A stretch of 64,000 nucleotides of DNA from Spartobacteria bacterium (lineage in GTDB: Bacteria > Verrucomicrobiota > Verrucomicrobiia > Chthoniobacterales > UBA10450), in assembly GCA_003134785.1 (NCBI GenBank), contig PLCN01000021.1, positions 255,784-319,783 on the forward strand. Direction: 5' to 3'. Made by a program: the position numbers and the translations under genes. The notes below the pieces were generated by a model, which worked only from the letters and a program-made list of their open reading frames with translations, did no database searches and was not told the DNA's origin. Every line of letters starts with the position of its first letter. Position 1 is the stretch's first letter. Of the stretch, positions 8,965-17,235 are shown one piece after another.

Positions 8965-8995
8965 TCATTCCGCACTCCGAATTCCGCATTGCGCA
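8965..8995. repeat. Right arm of inverted repeat flanking the four-helix-bundle gene
   Basis: Inverted counterpart of the arm at 8568-8598, with the core TCCGAATTCCGCATT. It lies between the adaptor stop codon and the four-helix-bundle start codon, in the place where a simple short operon spacer would be expected. Confidence 0.65.
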
Positions 8996-8996
8996 T

Positions 8997-10124
8997 TTAT
9001 TTCTCCGGCACGGGCGTGACGTGCATCCCGGATTGCACCAATTGCAGACGCGTGGATACGACTTTCTCGCCGTCCTTGAGCCCGCTCTTCACAATGCGTT
9101 TGCCTTCGAAAATGGTGCCGGTTTCAAGAGTGCGGCGCTCGAGGGTGTTATCGGGTTTCACCACGAACGCGTATTTCAGGCCCTGCTGTGAGCTGATCAC
9201 TTTGTCGTCAATGAGCGCGGCGCGATACGGCGTCGCGCCGGCAATGCGCACACGAGCGAAGAAACCCGGAGTGATGAGAGCAGGGTTCCAGTTTTTTAGC
9301 ACCACGCGCGCACGCACCGTGCCGGTCCCGGGATCAAGACGATTGTCCACGAAGTCGATGTAACCTTCGTGTGGGAAGTCAGTCTCGTTACCAAGCTCGA
9401 CGAAAGCCGCGATCTTATCCGTGCGCGCGCTGACGCGTTTTCCTTCTTCGCTGAGCTTTACATATTTTAGCACCGCGTTTTCGTCCGCATCGACCTTTGC
9501 ATAAATCGGATCGACCGAGACCACGGTGGTCAGCACGCTCTCCGGGCCCGCGCCGGGCTGAACGAGATTGCCCAACGTGATGCGCGCATCGCTCACACGG
9601 CCGTCGATCGGCGATTTGATTTGCGTGAATTCCAGATTCAGCGCGGCGGAATTCTTGGCCGCCTCAGCCGACCGGGACGCCGCGGAAGAACCTTGGTAAG
9701 TTGCAGCCTTTTGATCAAACTCGCTGGCTGAGATCGTGTTCTTCGCTCGCAGATCTTTCGCCCGGTCCAACTCGATCTCTGCTAGCTTGAGCTGCGACTG
9801 CGTTCGCTCGAACTCGGCCGCGGCCCGGTCGAAGTCCGCCTGGTAAGGCCGCGGATCGATGACATAGAGCAGATCGCCCTTCTTGATGATGGCGCCCGCT
9901 TCAAAGTGGATCTCGGTAATGTAACCGGACACGCGTGGCCGGATCTCGACCGACTCGACCGCCTCCAAACGTCCGGTAAATTCGTCCCACTCGTTTACCT
10001 CTTTCTCGACCACGGTCACGACGTTGACCGGCAACGGACCTTGCTGAGGTGCGGACGCTTTCTTGCATCCAGTTGCTGTTAACAGAAGAAGCCAGAGACC
10101 TAGACAGACAAAAAGAGATTTCAT
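8997..10124 (-). CDS. RND efflux periplasmic adaptor (membrane-fusion lipoprotein)
   Basis: A 375-residue membrane-fusion protein that links the RND permease to an outer-membrane channel. It begins with a lipoprotein signal peptide ending in LTATGCKKA, so the mature protein should be lipid-anchored at that cysteine. Then come the barrel/lipoyl half (VEIRPRVSGYITEIHFEAGA), an alpha-hairpin around residues 95-165 with FERTQSQLKLAEIELDRAKD, the second lipoyl half (IKSPIDGRVSDA) and the beta-barrel. Length is normal for AcrA/MexA proteins. It is the first gene of the operon with the permease at 5360-8563; the four-helix-bundle gene has come to lie between them. Confidence 0.93.
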   Translation of the reverse strand: MKSLFVCLGLWLLLLTATGCKKASAPQQGPLPVNVVTVVEKEVNEWDEFTGRLEAVESVEIRPRVSGYITEIHFEAGAIIKKGDLLYVIDPRPYQADFDRAAAEFERTQSQLKLAEIELDRAKDLRAKNTISASEFDQKAATYQGSSAASRSAEAAKNSAALNLEFTQIKSPIDGRVSDARITLGNLVQPGAGPESVLTTVVSVDPIYAKVDADENAVLKYVKLSEEGKRVSARTDKIAAFVELGNETDFPHEGYIDFVDNRLDPGTGTVRARVVLKNWNPALITPGFFARVRIAGATPYRAALIDDKVISSQQGLKYAFVVKPDNTLERRTLETGTIFEGKRIVKSGLKDGEKVVSTRLQLVQSGMHVTPVPEK

Positions 10125-10134
10125 GATCGCAACG

Positions 10135-10187
10135 CGGGTATTAATGCCGCGCGGTATTGCTGATGGAACAGACTAATACCACGCCTC
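10135..10187. promoter_or_regulatory. Possible operator in the divergent adaptor/DUF486 intergenic region
   Basis: The region upstream of the RND adaptor contains GGTATT near 10137, a second GGTATT near 10153 and the inverse AATACC near 10176. The last two form an imperfect inverted repeat with GC-rich flanks (GCGCGGTATT and AATACCACGC). RND pump operons are often controlled by a TetR or MarR repressor at such a site, but no regulator gene is adjacent. This is a weak suggestion. Confidence 0.25.
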
Positions 10188-10306
10188 TTTGCGGCATTTG
10201 TCACGTAACGTTTTCATGAACTTTGAAGCGGCCGGCGAATCGCAATCCTTACACGAACTTCGAGTGATCGTTTGCGGCGCTTGGCCACTTTGGCAATGGT
10301 GGCGAT

Positions 10307-10654
10307 GTGAAATCGGCCATCCTCTTCCGCACGGCGCTCCTGCTCATCCTCTCCAACACGTTCATGACTTTCGCCTGGTATTCGCACCTGCGAAATTGGA
10401 ACGACAAGAAATGGTACATCGCGGCGCTCCTGAGCTGGGGCATCGCGCTCTTCGAGTATCTGTTTCAGGTGCCGGCCAACCGGCTCGGTTACACCACGCT
10501 GAGTCTGGCGCAGCTAAAGGTCTTGCAGGAAATTATCACGCTCTCGGTCTTCGCTCCGTTCGCCGTTATCTACATGCATCAACCCATCAAGCTCGACTAC
10601 CTTTGGTCCGGCCTCTGCCTGGCTGGCGCCGCTTATTTCATGTTCCGCTCCTGA
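10307..10654 (+). CDS. DMT-superfamily small membrane protein (DUF486)
   Basis: A 115-residue protein with four hydrophobic helices. The sequence SNTFMTFAWYSHLR, then WYIAALLSWGIALFEYLFQV, VPANRLGY and LKVLQEIITLSVFAPFAVIY are hallmarks of DUF486, a very conserved drug/metabolite-transporter-like family of unknown substrate. It probably works as a homodimer, like other four-helix DMT proteins. It is transcribed away from the RND adaptor and is followed 17 bases later by a short perfect inverted repeat that may be its terminator stem or an operator for the next gene. Confidence 0.9.
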   Translation: MKSAILFRTALLLILSNTFMTFAWYSHLRNWNDKKWYIAALLSWGIALFEYLFQVPANRLGYTTLSLAQLKVLQEIITLSVFAPFAVIYMHQPIKLDYLWSGLCLAGAAYFMFRS

Positions 10655-10672
10655 GTTGCAGAAAAAGTAGCG

Positions 10673-10689
10673 GCAAGAAAAGTTCTTGC
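10673..10689. promoter_or_regulatory. Perfect 7-bp inverted repeat upstream of a small metal-island gene
   Basis: GCAAGAAAAGTTCTTGC is a perfect 7-base inverted repeat with a 3-base centre, 33 bases before the ATG at 10722. It could be a repressor operator for the first gene of the metal island or a weak terminator stem for the DUF486 gene. There is no following T-run, which favours an operator slightly. Confidence 0.35.
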
Positions 10690-10721
10690 GTTAAGCAAAC
10701 GTCCAGAGAATCTAGGAGCCG

Positions 10722-11054
10722 ATGCAACGCGCGTTGATGCGGCCTTTGGCAATCCCGGTCCTTCGCGGCATGATCGCGAGCTGGGTATGCGTGGCGTTTC
10801 TCTCGGCGCTTGCCCTCAGCGTCTCTCCGCGCTGGCACGAATTGCTCCACCCCGACGCAAAATCCGCTCAGCATGAGTGCGCGGTCACGCTCATCGGGTC
10901 CGGCAGTTATCAGCAATCGACGACCGTGCCATTGGTCGTAGCTCCGGTTCCGGCCCTCCAAATTTGTTTCATCCCGGCGCTGCACCCAGTCTGGGTGGCC
11001 TCGCCTTTCATTGGCGCGCGAGTCTTCGAACACGCGCCGCCAGCCGACGCCTAG
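10722..11054 (+). CDS. Small membrane-anchored His/Cys protein, paralogue A (unknown function)
   Basis: A 110-residue protein with one N-terminal hydrophobic segment (IASWVCVAFLSALALSV), then WHELLHPDA, QHECAVT and a C-terminal block that ends VFEHAPPADA. A second protein at 13936-14256 has the same order of motifs (HQLFHHDA, DHECAVT, VLEHAPP). The conserved His, Glu, Asp and Cys residues would suit metal binding on the periplasmic side; this is inference. It resembles small DUF2946-like proteins found beside metal transporter genes. It lies 160 bases ahead of a TonB receptor and behind a perfect inverted repeat that may be an operator. Confidence 0.7.
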   Translation: MQRALMRPLAIPVLRGMIASWVCVAFLSALALSVSPRWHELLHPDAKSAQHECAVTLIGSGSYQQSTTVPLVVAPVPALQICFIPALHPVWVASPFIGARVFEHAPPADA

Positions 11055-11214
11055 GCACGGACTCTAGCCGCGTTCTCGCGCGGAGTATCGACGTTTTCGA
11101 TTCGTCGCGCGTCTTGCGGCACGGATTTCGTGCACGCCTATCCACCATTGCGGTCTCGTCTCACGAGCCCCGCATCAACCCGCATTCACAAAATGATTCT
11201 TAAAAACTTTATCC

Positions 11215-13332
11215 ATGAAAAAATTTCTTACCACAGCAGCAGCGCTGCTCGCCGTTGCCAGCCTTGCGACTGCCCAGGATGCCGTTCAACCGGCATCTTC
11301 TCCCAATCCGGCCGTTACGGCTGAGACTGAACGCATCGTCGTCCAAAGCGAGGCGCTCGACATTTCACGCGAGCAAATTGTGCCGAGTCTCGGCGCCACT
11401 CGTTATACCGTCGGCCCCGACCGGCTCGATTCGCAGGCCCAGGGGGAAAACGCATCGTTCAACCAGACCATTCTCCGCTTCCCCGGCGTGGCGCAGGATT
11501 CCTTTGGTCAACTGCACGTCCGCGGCGAGCACGCTAACCTGCAATACCGCATCGACGACGTGCTCTTGCCCGAAAGCATTCCTGGTTTTGGCCAGGAACT
11601 TGAGACGCGTTTCGCCGACAATATCTCGCTCATAACGGGCGCGCTGCCGGCGCAGTTCGGTTTTCGCAACACCGGCGTAATCGACATCCACACCAAAAGC
11701 GGAGCCGCTTTTCAACAAAGCGAAGCGTCCGTTTACGTCGGAAGTTTCGACACGATCAAGCCGAGCTTCGAGTTCGGGAACGTGACCGGGAAACTCAGCT
11801 CCTACGTCTCCGCTAGTTATTTGCACAGCGGCATCGGCATCGAAAATCCGACCGGCAGCAGCAATCCGATCCACGACAACACCGATCAATACAAATTGTT
11901 CGGCTACTTCTCCTACATCTTTGACGACACGAGCCGCGTCACGCTTCTCCTGAGCGGCAATCACAGTGACTTCCAAATTCCCAACAACCCCGGACAAGCG
12001 GGCGCATTCACCGATATGGGAAGATCGGATTTCGATTCGTCGAAACTGAACGAGAACCAGACCGAGCAATCCTCCTACGCGATCCTCACCTTTCAAAAGA
12101 AAGTGGACGATTTCAGCATGCAGGCGTCCGTTTTCACGCGCTACAGTTCCGTCTTGTTCCGGCCGGATGAGGTTGGCGATTTGATTTTTAACGGCGTCGC
12201 TTCACGCGTCGATCGCGACATTGTCTCGAACGGGATCGAGTTCGATTCGAGTTATAAGCTCGACGATCAGCACACCCTTCGCGGCGGGTTTCTCTTCAGC
12301 GAGCAACACGCCACCGTCGGGACGGCCACGCTCGTGTTTCCCGTCGATGCCAACGGCACTCAGACGAGCGACGTTCCACTCAACATCGTCGATAACCGCG
12401 ACAAATATGGCTACTTTTACGGCTTCTATTTGCAGGACGAATGGAAACCGTTCGAGCAGCTCACCATTAATTTCGGCGGGCGGCTCGATTTTGTGAATGC
12501 GTTCGTCAACGAGAACCAACTCAGCCCGCGACTTAACATCGTTTACGAACCGGTCAAAGGCACCATCATACACGGCGGCTATGCACGCTACTTCACCCCG
12601 CCTCCTTTGGAGAATGTCGATCAAAGCACGATAGCTAAATTCGCTGGCACGACGAACGGATCGGCCATTACCAGCGATTCGCCGGTTACGTCCGAGCGGG
12701 CGCACTATTTCGATGTCGGCGTGACGCAAAAAGTCGCCGAAGGATTCAACGTCGGACTGGACGGTTTCTACAAGAGTTCGCACTCGACGCTCGACGAAGG
12801 CCAGTTCGGCCAGGCGCTCATCCTTTCGTCCTTTAACTACAAGCGCGGCGAAATCTACGGCGGCGAAATTACTTCCAGTTACGATCACGGCCCGTTCTCC
12901 GCCTACCTGAACGCCGGCTACGAATGGGCGCGGGGAACAGAAGTCAGCTCCGCGCAGTTTCTCTTCGATCCCGATGAACTCGCCTACATCAGCAACCACT
13001 GGGTTTTCCTCGACCACGATCAACGTTTCACCGCGTCATCCGGCGTTTCTTACACCTGGAACGATTGGAAGGCGGCGGTGGACGGCCTTTACGGCAACGG
13101 GCTTCGGCGTGGTTTCGCCAATACTCAGAAGAATCCTCCCTATGAGACGTTCAATCTCAGCCTGCAACGCCGGTTCAAGATCACCGAAAAAACTTCTGTC
13201 GTCGTGCGATTCGATGTCGTGAATTTGTTGGATAAAATTTACGAGTTGCGTGACGGCAGTGGCATCGGCGTCGGCGCGCCGCAGTTCGGCCAGCGCCGCG
13301 GGTTCTACGGCTCGATCGCCTTCGACTTCTAG
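11215..13332 (+). CDS. TonB-dependent outer-membrane receptor
   Basis: A 705-residue outer-membrane transporter energised by TonB. MKKFLTTAAALLAVASLATA is a clear Sec signal peptide. The plug domain covers roughly residues 35-150 (RIVVQSEALDIS, FPGVAQDSFGQLHVRG, RIDDVLLPE, GVIDIHTKSG) and the rest forms the beta-barrel, ending in SIAFDF with the terminal phenylalanine used for barrel assembly. The ligand cannot be read directly. Its place between two His/Cys small proteins and upstream of a ZnuABC-like transporter suggests a metal or metallophore, possibly zinc. No canonical Zur box was found in the 160 bases upstream. Confidence 0.88.
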   Translation: MKKFLTTAAALLAVASLATAQDAVQPASSPNPAVTAETERIVVQSEALDISREQIVPSLGATRYTVGPDRLDSQAQGENASFNQTILRFPGVAQDSFGQLHVRGEHANLQYRIDDVLLPESIPGFGQELETRFADNISLITGALPAQFGFRNTGVIDIHTKSGAAFQQSEASVYVGSFDTIKPSFEFGNVTGKLSSYVSASYLHSGIGIENPTGSSNPIHDNTDQYKLFGYFSYIFDDTSRVTLLLSGNHSDFQIPNNPGQAGAFTDMGRSDFDSSKLNENQTEQSSYAILTFQKKVDDFSMQASVFTRYSSVLFRPDEVGDLIFNGVASRVDRDIVSNGIEFDSSYKLDDQHTLRGGFLFSEQHATVGTATLVFPVDANGTQTSDVPLNIVDNRDKYGYFYGFYLQDEWKPFEQLTINFGGRLDFVNAFVNENQLSPRLNIVYEPVKGTIIHGGYARYFTPPPLENVDQSTIAKFAGTTNGSAITSDSPVTSERAHYFDVGVTQKVAEGFNVGLDGFYKSSHSTLDEGQFGQALILSSFNYKRGEIYGGEITSSYDHGPFSAYLNAGYEWARGTEVSSAQFLFDPDELAYISNHWVFLDHDQRFTASSGVSYTWNDWKAAVDGLYGNGLRRGFANTQKNPPYETFNLSLQRRFKITEKTSVVVRFDVVNLLDKIYELRDGSGIGVGAPQFGQRRGFYGSIAFDF

Positions 13333-13420
13333 GACTTCACTCGGCCTTTTTTCGTCAGCCGCTGGAGCCAGGGTCCAATCCCCTTCTCTAGTTCTCTTCG
13401 GCGGCGACGGATGAGCCACC

Positions 13421-13852
13421 ATGAAAACGCCAGCGAAAATCGCCGATCATCCCAAGGCGCGCCTGTACCGGGAGCTTGTCGAGACACTTCGCGCATCCGG
13501 AAGCATGAAAGGAGCAGAGCAGACCTGGATTCGTCTCCGGCTCAACCCGCGGCTTTGGAAGCGGATTGTGACCTACGGGCTTGGTCTAGGTGAGCGGCAA
13601 TGGCAGCTAAACAGAATCGCATTCCCAGAGGCCAACGCGGCGGAGGTAGATGCGGCGTTGCGAGCCGGAAATAATTTGAACCGGCTGTATGAGCTATCCT
13701 GCGGCCATGCCTCCATCGCGAAGGATTCAGCCGGCCATTACAAGATAGGTAATAGTGGACTGAAGATCATCCAGCACGCAACCGTCTCAAGAGCGCCTAG
13801 CCGAGCGCAGGAGACGATTCGTGGTCGCGGCGCCGCTGAGTTTCGATCGTGA
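13421..13852 (+). CDS. Hypothetical protein with a C-terminal block repeated at 26.1 kb
   Basis: A 143-residue basic protein that I do not recognise. It begins MKTPAKIADHPKARLYRELV and its C-terminal part contains AAEVDAALRAGNN, LYELSCGHASIAKDSAG and HYKIGNSGLKIIQHATV. That part is also encoded at 26108-26305 with about 79 percent DNA identity over 141 bases and mostly silent differences, so the segment has been under protein-level selection. There is no signal peptide or membrane helix. It lies 88 bases after the TonB receptor and could belong to the same transcript. The ATG has no strong ribosome-binding site. Confidence 0.55.
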   Translation: MKTPAKIADHPKARLYRELVETLRASGSMKGAEQTWIRLRLNPRLWKRIVTYGLGLGERQWQLNRIAFPEANAAEVDAALRAGNNLNRLYELSCGHASIAKDSAGHYKIGNSGLKIIQHATVSRAPSRAQETIRGRGAAEFRS

Positions 13853-13935
13853 CTGCAATTTCACATCAGCGGTTCTGCCGTTCGTTTACTAATCATTCTT
13901 TGCCAAGGTCTCTAAATTACTCTATATGGCGAGGG

Positions 13936-14256
13936 ATGATGCGAAATCACGAGGCGGCACGTGGGCGGAAAGCCCTCGTTTGTTTGCTCATCAGCCAGTT
14001 CCTGATTATCGCCGGGCTCGCCGCCTCCCCGCACCTGCATCAGTTATTCCATCATGATGCGGATCGCGGCGATCATGAGTGCGCTGTCACAGTAATGGTT
14101 TCCGGCGGGAGCGATGGTTCTCCCGTGCCTCAAATTCTCGATGCTGGGACGCGTTTCCCCACCGCTTTTGATTTTTCGCCGGAGATACTGTCTCACGATG
14201 TAGCTCCTCTTTTTCTTAGTGCTCACGTCTTGGAGCACGCTCCGCCACTCAGCTAA
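13936..14256 (+). CDS. Small membrane-anchored His/Cys protein, paralogue B (unknown function)
   Basis: About 106 residues. GAGGG just before the ATG at 13936 supports this start; an earlier ATG at 13849 would overlap the previous gene. An N-terminal hydrophobic segment (LVCLLISQFLIIAGLAAS) is followed by HLHQLFHHDADRGDHECAVT and a C-terminal VLEHAPPLS. The motif order matches paralogue A at 10722-11054, and the two share HxLxHxDA, HECAVT and EHAPP. The clustered His/Asp/Glu/Cys residues would suit periplasmic metal binding, by inference. It directly precedes the YraQ-type permease, 130 bases upstream of its start. Confidence 0.7.
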   Translation: MMRNHEAARGRKALVCLLISQFLIIAGLAASPHLHQLFHHDADRGDHECAVTVMVSGGSDGSPVPQILDAGTRFPTAFDFSPEILSHDVAPLFLSAHVLEHAPPLS

Positions 14257-14388
14257 CAAAGCGCTGGATGGCGATAAGACCCGAGCGCGATTAGCAGGCG
14301 TCTCGGGAACCTAGCATCGCCGTTGTTACGTGCGGTCGCGCCTTCAACTGGCGCCCGCGGCCGCTTCTCAAGTTTAGCATGATTGGTT

Positions 14389-15417
14389 ATGAGTTGGTTT
14401 ACATTTAATCTACAAGACTTCTCGATCTCTTTTCTGAGCATCCTTTTCGAAGGAGTGCCTTTTATGTTCATCGGCACACTCCTTTCGGGGATCATCGATG
14501 CATTCGTTCCGTCGGAGACGGTCGAAAAAATTCTACCGCGAAATAAGATCGCGGCAATCGCACTGAGCGGAGTTCTTGGCGTGGTCTTTCCGATGTGCGA
14601 GTGCGGCGTCGTGCCCGTGATCCGGCGGCTGATTCGCAAAGGATTGCCGGTTTCGTGCGCGCTGACCTATCTGCTGGCAGCGCCCATCGTCAATCCCATC
14701 GTCGCGCTGAGCACCTTTGCCGCCTTTCGCGGCCAGCATCCCGGGATGGTGACATCGATGCGGCTGCTGATGGGATTTGGCGTGGCCTGTGTCTGCGGAA
14801 TGATAATGCAACGGATTCCAACTCGCGCATTGCTTAATCGGCCGATGCTCGCCTCGCTGCGAAAACGATCGGCACCTTCTCGTGCGCGCGCTCAGCATGT
14901 CCACGAGCTGGCTTATGCTGGAGTCTCGAGCGAAACAAACGTCGTCTTTCCGATTGTTCCCGCGGAAGAGATCGTTCATCTGCACGACGAAGTGCACGCG
15001 GAAAAGCGCTTCGGGCAGAAAATCATCGGCGCGATCCGGTGTGCCGCCTTTGATTTCCTCGACGTCGGATTCTACCTGATCATCGGCGCGGCCATCGCGA
15101 GCGTGTTCAACACCGCGATCAACAAGGAAGTTCTGCTGCCGTTTGCGAGCAATCAACTGCTGGCCACGACCGGAATGATGGTGCTGGCGGGGTTGCTTTC
15201 ACTTTGCAGCACCTCGGACGCATTCATTGCCGCGAATTTTCTGACTTTTCCTGTCACCGCGAAACTCGCGTTCATGGTCTTCGGGCCAATGATGGATATG
15301 AAATTGCTTTTCATGTACGGGCTCGTTTTCAAGAAGCGTTTCACCTTCATCTTCGCGCTCAGCTTGTTTGTCTTCATCGGATTGCTTTGCCTGGCGCTCG
15401 CCCCTCTCCTGCGATGA
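14389..15417 (+). CDS. YraQ/SO_0444-type metal permease (DUF318)
   Basis: A polytopic inner-membrane protein of about 342 residues. The signature FPMCECGVVPVIRRLIRKG (around residue 70) and LAAPIVNPIVALSTFAAF, repeated in diverged form in the second half (LCSTSDAFIAANF), define the DUF318 family, which includes proteins named Cu/Zn efflux transporters. The conserved Cys pair probably touches the metal. An in-frame TTG at 14383 is possible, but the ATG at 14389 is preferred. Its stop overlaps the start of the TIGR03943 gene as ATGA; the two families are regular partners. It opens a ten-gene operon that runs to 26093. Confidence 0.88.
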   Translation: MSWFTFNLQDFSISFLSILFEGVPFMFIGTLLSGIIDAFVPSETVEKILPRNKIAAIALSGVLGVVFPMCECGVVPVIRRLIRKGLPVSCALTYLLAAPIVNPIVALSTFAAFRGQHPGMVTSMRLLMGFGVACVCGMIMQRIPTRALLNRPMLASLRKRSAPSRARAQHVHELAYAGVSSETNVVFPIVPAEEIVHLHDEVHAEKRFGQKIIGAIRCAAFDFLDVGFYLIIGAAIASVFNTAINKEVLLPFASNQLLATTGMMVLAGLLSLCSTSDAFIAANFLTFPVTAKLAFMVFGPMMDMKLLFMYGLVFKKRFTFIFALSLFVFIGLLCLALAPLLR

Positions 15418-16478
15418 AAATCTTCGCACGCATTCTCGCTCCGCTCACTCTTCTCGAATGGGGAGGTATCCTGACGTATTTTTATTTCAGCGGCCGCATC
15501 GCAGCGTTCCTGCATCCGATGTTTCGACCGCTTGTCCTCGTCACGGGCATCCTGCTTCTTATCACTGCGGCGTGCGTTGCGATTTTCCACGAGGAAGAAT
15601 GCGATCACGAGCATGAGCACGAGGAAGAAGGCGGGGAAGATTTACAGCAGCACAGCCATTCGCACGGCAGACTGAGCTTTGGCGGTTTCCTCGCGTCCCT
15701 CATCTTGCTTCTACCGCTCGCATTGGCAGCGAAAATTTCGCCGGACAGTTACGGCGCGAACCTGATCAAGAATCGCGGTTTAGTGGAAGATATCCGTAGC
15801 ATTCCAGGCGCGGCGAGTTCGTTCGCGAATCGGACGAAGCCCGTTGACTCGACCGCTGCCCCGGCAACATCCGAACAAAAGCCGTCTCTCACCGTTATCC
15901 CTTCCTCGGCGCCGCCGGAATACATCGGCGTGGAAGAAACGCCAATATCGAAACGGAATCCGAATTCGGAGCCAGCATTGCCCTCAAATGACTCTGAGCA
16001 GGTGACTCCGCCATCGTCCACTGATTCTTCGCCTAACGAGGTCGTTAACGATTTTCTCAAGCCAGACAAGGCCGGTCACATCAAGTGCGAGATTGTCGAT
16101 CTTCTCTATGCCGCCCAGGAACCGTTCACGCGCAAAGATTTTGAAGGAAAAGAAGTCGAGCTGATCGGGCAGTTAGTTCCGGCCAAGTCAAAGGCCGCGA
16201 CGAAAGCGGCCGCGCCGGCCGGATCATTCAAACTCCTCCGCCTCGTCATGGTTTGTTGCGCCGCCGACGCGATGCCGATTGCGGTGAAGATTGAAACGAA
16301 GCTGCCGCCAATGGAGATCCGCGATATGCAGTGGTTGAAGGTAACTGGTCGCGTGCATTACCGGCCGCGGGTGAAAGACAATTCAGATAATACTGATTAC
16401 GGCGATCAGCCAGAGCCGGTCATCGTGGCGGACTCGATCAAGAAGGTCGCCGCGCCCGCGGAAAAGTACCTCTACTAA
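15414..16478 (+). CDS. TIGR03943/YcgQ-family permease subunit
   Basis: About 354 residues starting at the ATG that overlaps the permease stop. Two N-terminal helices (LTLLEWGGILTYFYF; LVLVTGILLLITAACVAIF) are followed by an acidic/His-rich loop (EECDHEHEHEEE, HSHSHG), a further helix near 90-110 and a long soluble domain. That domain contains LRLVMVCCAADAMPIAV and WLKVTGRVHY, the CCAAD motif and OB-like end of TIGR03943. Family members are encoded next to DUF318 permeases and are thought to form one metal transporter with them. The His-rich loop suggests Zn or a similar ion. A Ser/Pro/Thr-rich linker around residues 125-210 is longer than usual. Confidence 0.85.
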   Translation: MKIFARILAPLTLLEWGGILTYFYFSGRIAAFLHPMFRPLVLVTGILLLITAACVAIFHEEECDHEHEHEEEGGEDLQQHSHSHGRLSFGGFLASLILLLPLALAAKISPDSYGANLIKNRGLVEDIRSIPGAASSFANRTKPVDSTAAPATSEQKPSLTVIPSSAPPEYIGVEETPISKRNPNSEPALPSNDSEQVTPPSSTDSSPNEVVNDFLKPDKAGHIKCEIVDLLYAAQEPFTRKDFEGKEVELIGQLVPAKSKAATKAAAPAGSFKLLRLVMVCCAADAMPIAVKIETKLPPMEIRDMQWLKVTGRVHYRPRVKDNSDNTDYGDQPEPVIVADSIKKVAAPAEKYLY

Positions 16479-16488
16479 AGCGCGCCAA

Positions 16489-17232
16489 ATGTTCTTCGTT
16501 ATTCGATCCACTTCATTCGCAGCGATAACCATCGCTTTGGCAGCGGCTGGAGTGGCCCAAGCCGGAAATTCGTTTTCGACGGTCGTCATCGATCCAGGAC
16601 ACGGCGGCTTTGATCGAGGCGGCATACCCGGCCAGCAAGTCCCGGAAAAAATGGTGGCACTCGATACGGCCTTGCGTCTGGAGAAAATTTTGCAACGAGC
16701 GGGAGTGCGCACCGTGATGACACGCTCCACGGATATTTTCGTTCCGCTGTCAGTCCGAAGCGCGATCGCCAATGCGCAGCACGACGCGATCTTCGTGAGC
16801 ATTCATTACAATGCCTCGCCCCGCCACGGCGCGCATGGGATCGAGACCTATTCCGAAAACAATCGCGGCGCAGTGCTCGCGGCACGCGTCCAAAGGCAGA
16901 TCATCAGTCGCGTCAGCACGGAAAACCGTGGGATGCGCTCAGCCGAATACTATGTGCTTCGCAATTGCCGGTTGCCCGCCGTCCTTGTCGAATGCGGTTT
17001 TCTCACCAATCCAAGCGAAGCTCAATTGGCCCTTAGACCTGCTTATCGACAGGAGGTCGCGGAACAGATCGCCGCAGGTATCATGGAGCAGCGGCAATTC
17101 GCATTTCCGCCGCTCATTCGGACTCATCGGCCTGGGCGTTTGGTGCACAGAAACAGGAAACACCGAAAAGTCGCGGATTCGGGGCCGCTTGGTTGCCCTT
17201 CGCTCACTTTTCCAACCGCCAAAGAAAGCTGA
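16489..17232 (+). CDS. N-acetylmuramoyl-L-alanine amidase (Amidase_3 family)
   Basis: A 247-residue secreted zinc hydrolase that cuts the amide bond between MurNAc and the stem peptide of peptidoglycan. A signal peptide (about residues 1-23) precedes the catalytic domain. Zinc ligands and catalytic residues are visible: the His in VIDPGHGGFDRGG, the Glu in GQQVPEKMVALD, the His in VSIHYNASP and the Glu in VLVECGFLTNPSE. The C-terminal 35 residues are an unusual basic tail (RTHRPGRLVHRNRKHRK). It lies 10 bases after the TIGR03943 gene and 3 bases before the first SPFH gene, so it is embedded in the metal operon. There is no SPOR or AMIN domain. Confidence 0.9.
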   Translation: MFFVIRSTSFAAITIALAAAGVAQAGNSFSTVVIDPGHGGFDRGGIPGQQVPEKMVALDTALRLEKILQRAGVRTVMTRSTDIFVPLSVRSAIANAQHDAIFVSIHYNASPRHGAHGIETYSENNRGAVLAARVQRQIISRVSTENRGMRSAEYYVLRNCRLPAVLVECGFLTNPSEAQLALRPAYRQEVAEQIAAGIMEQRQFAFPPLIRTHRPGRLVHRNRKHRKVADSGPLGCPSLTFPTAKES

Positions 17233-17235
17233 CCG

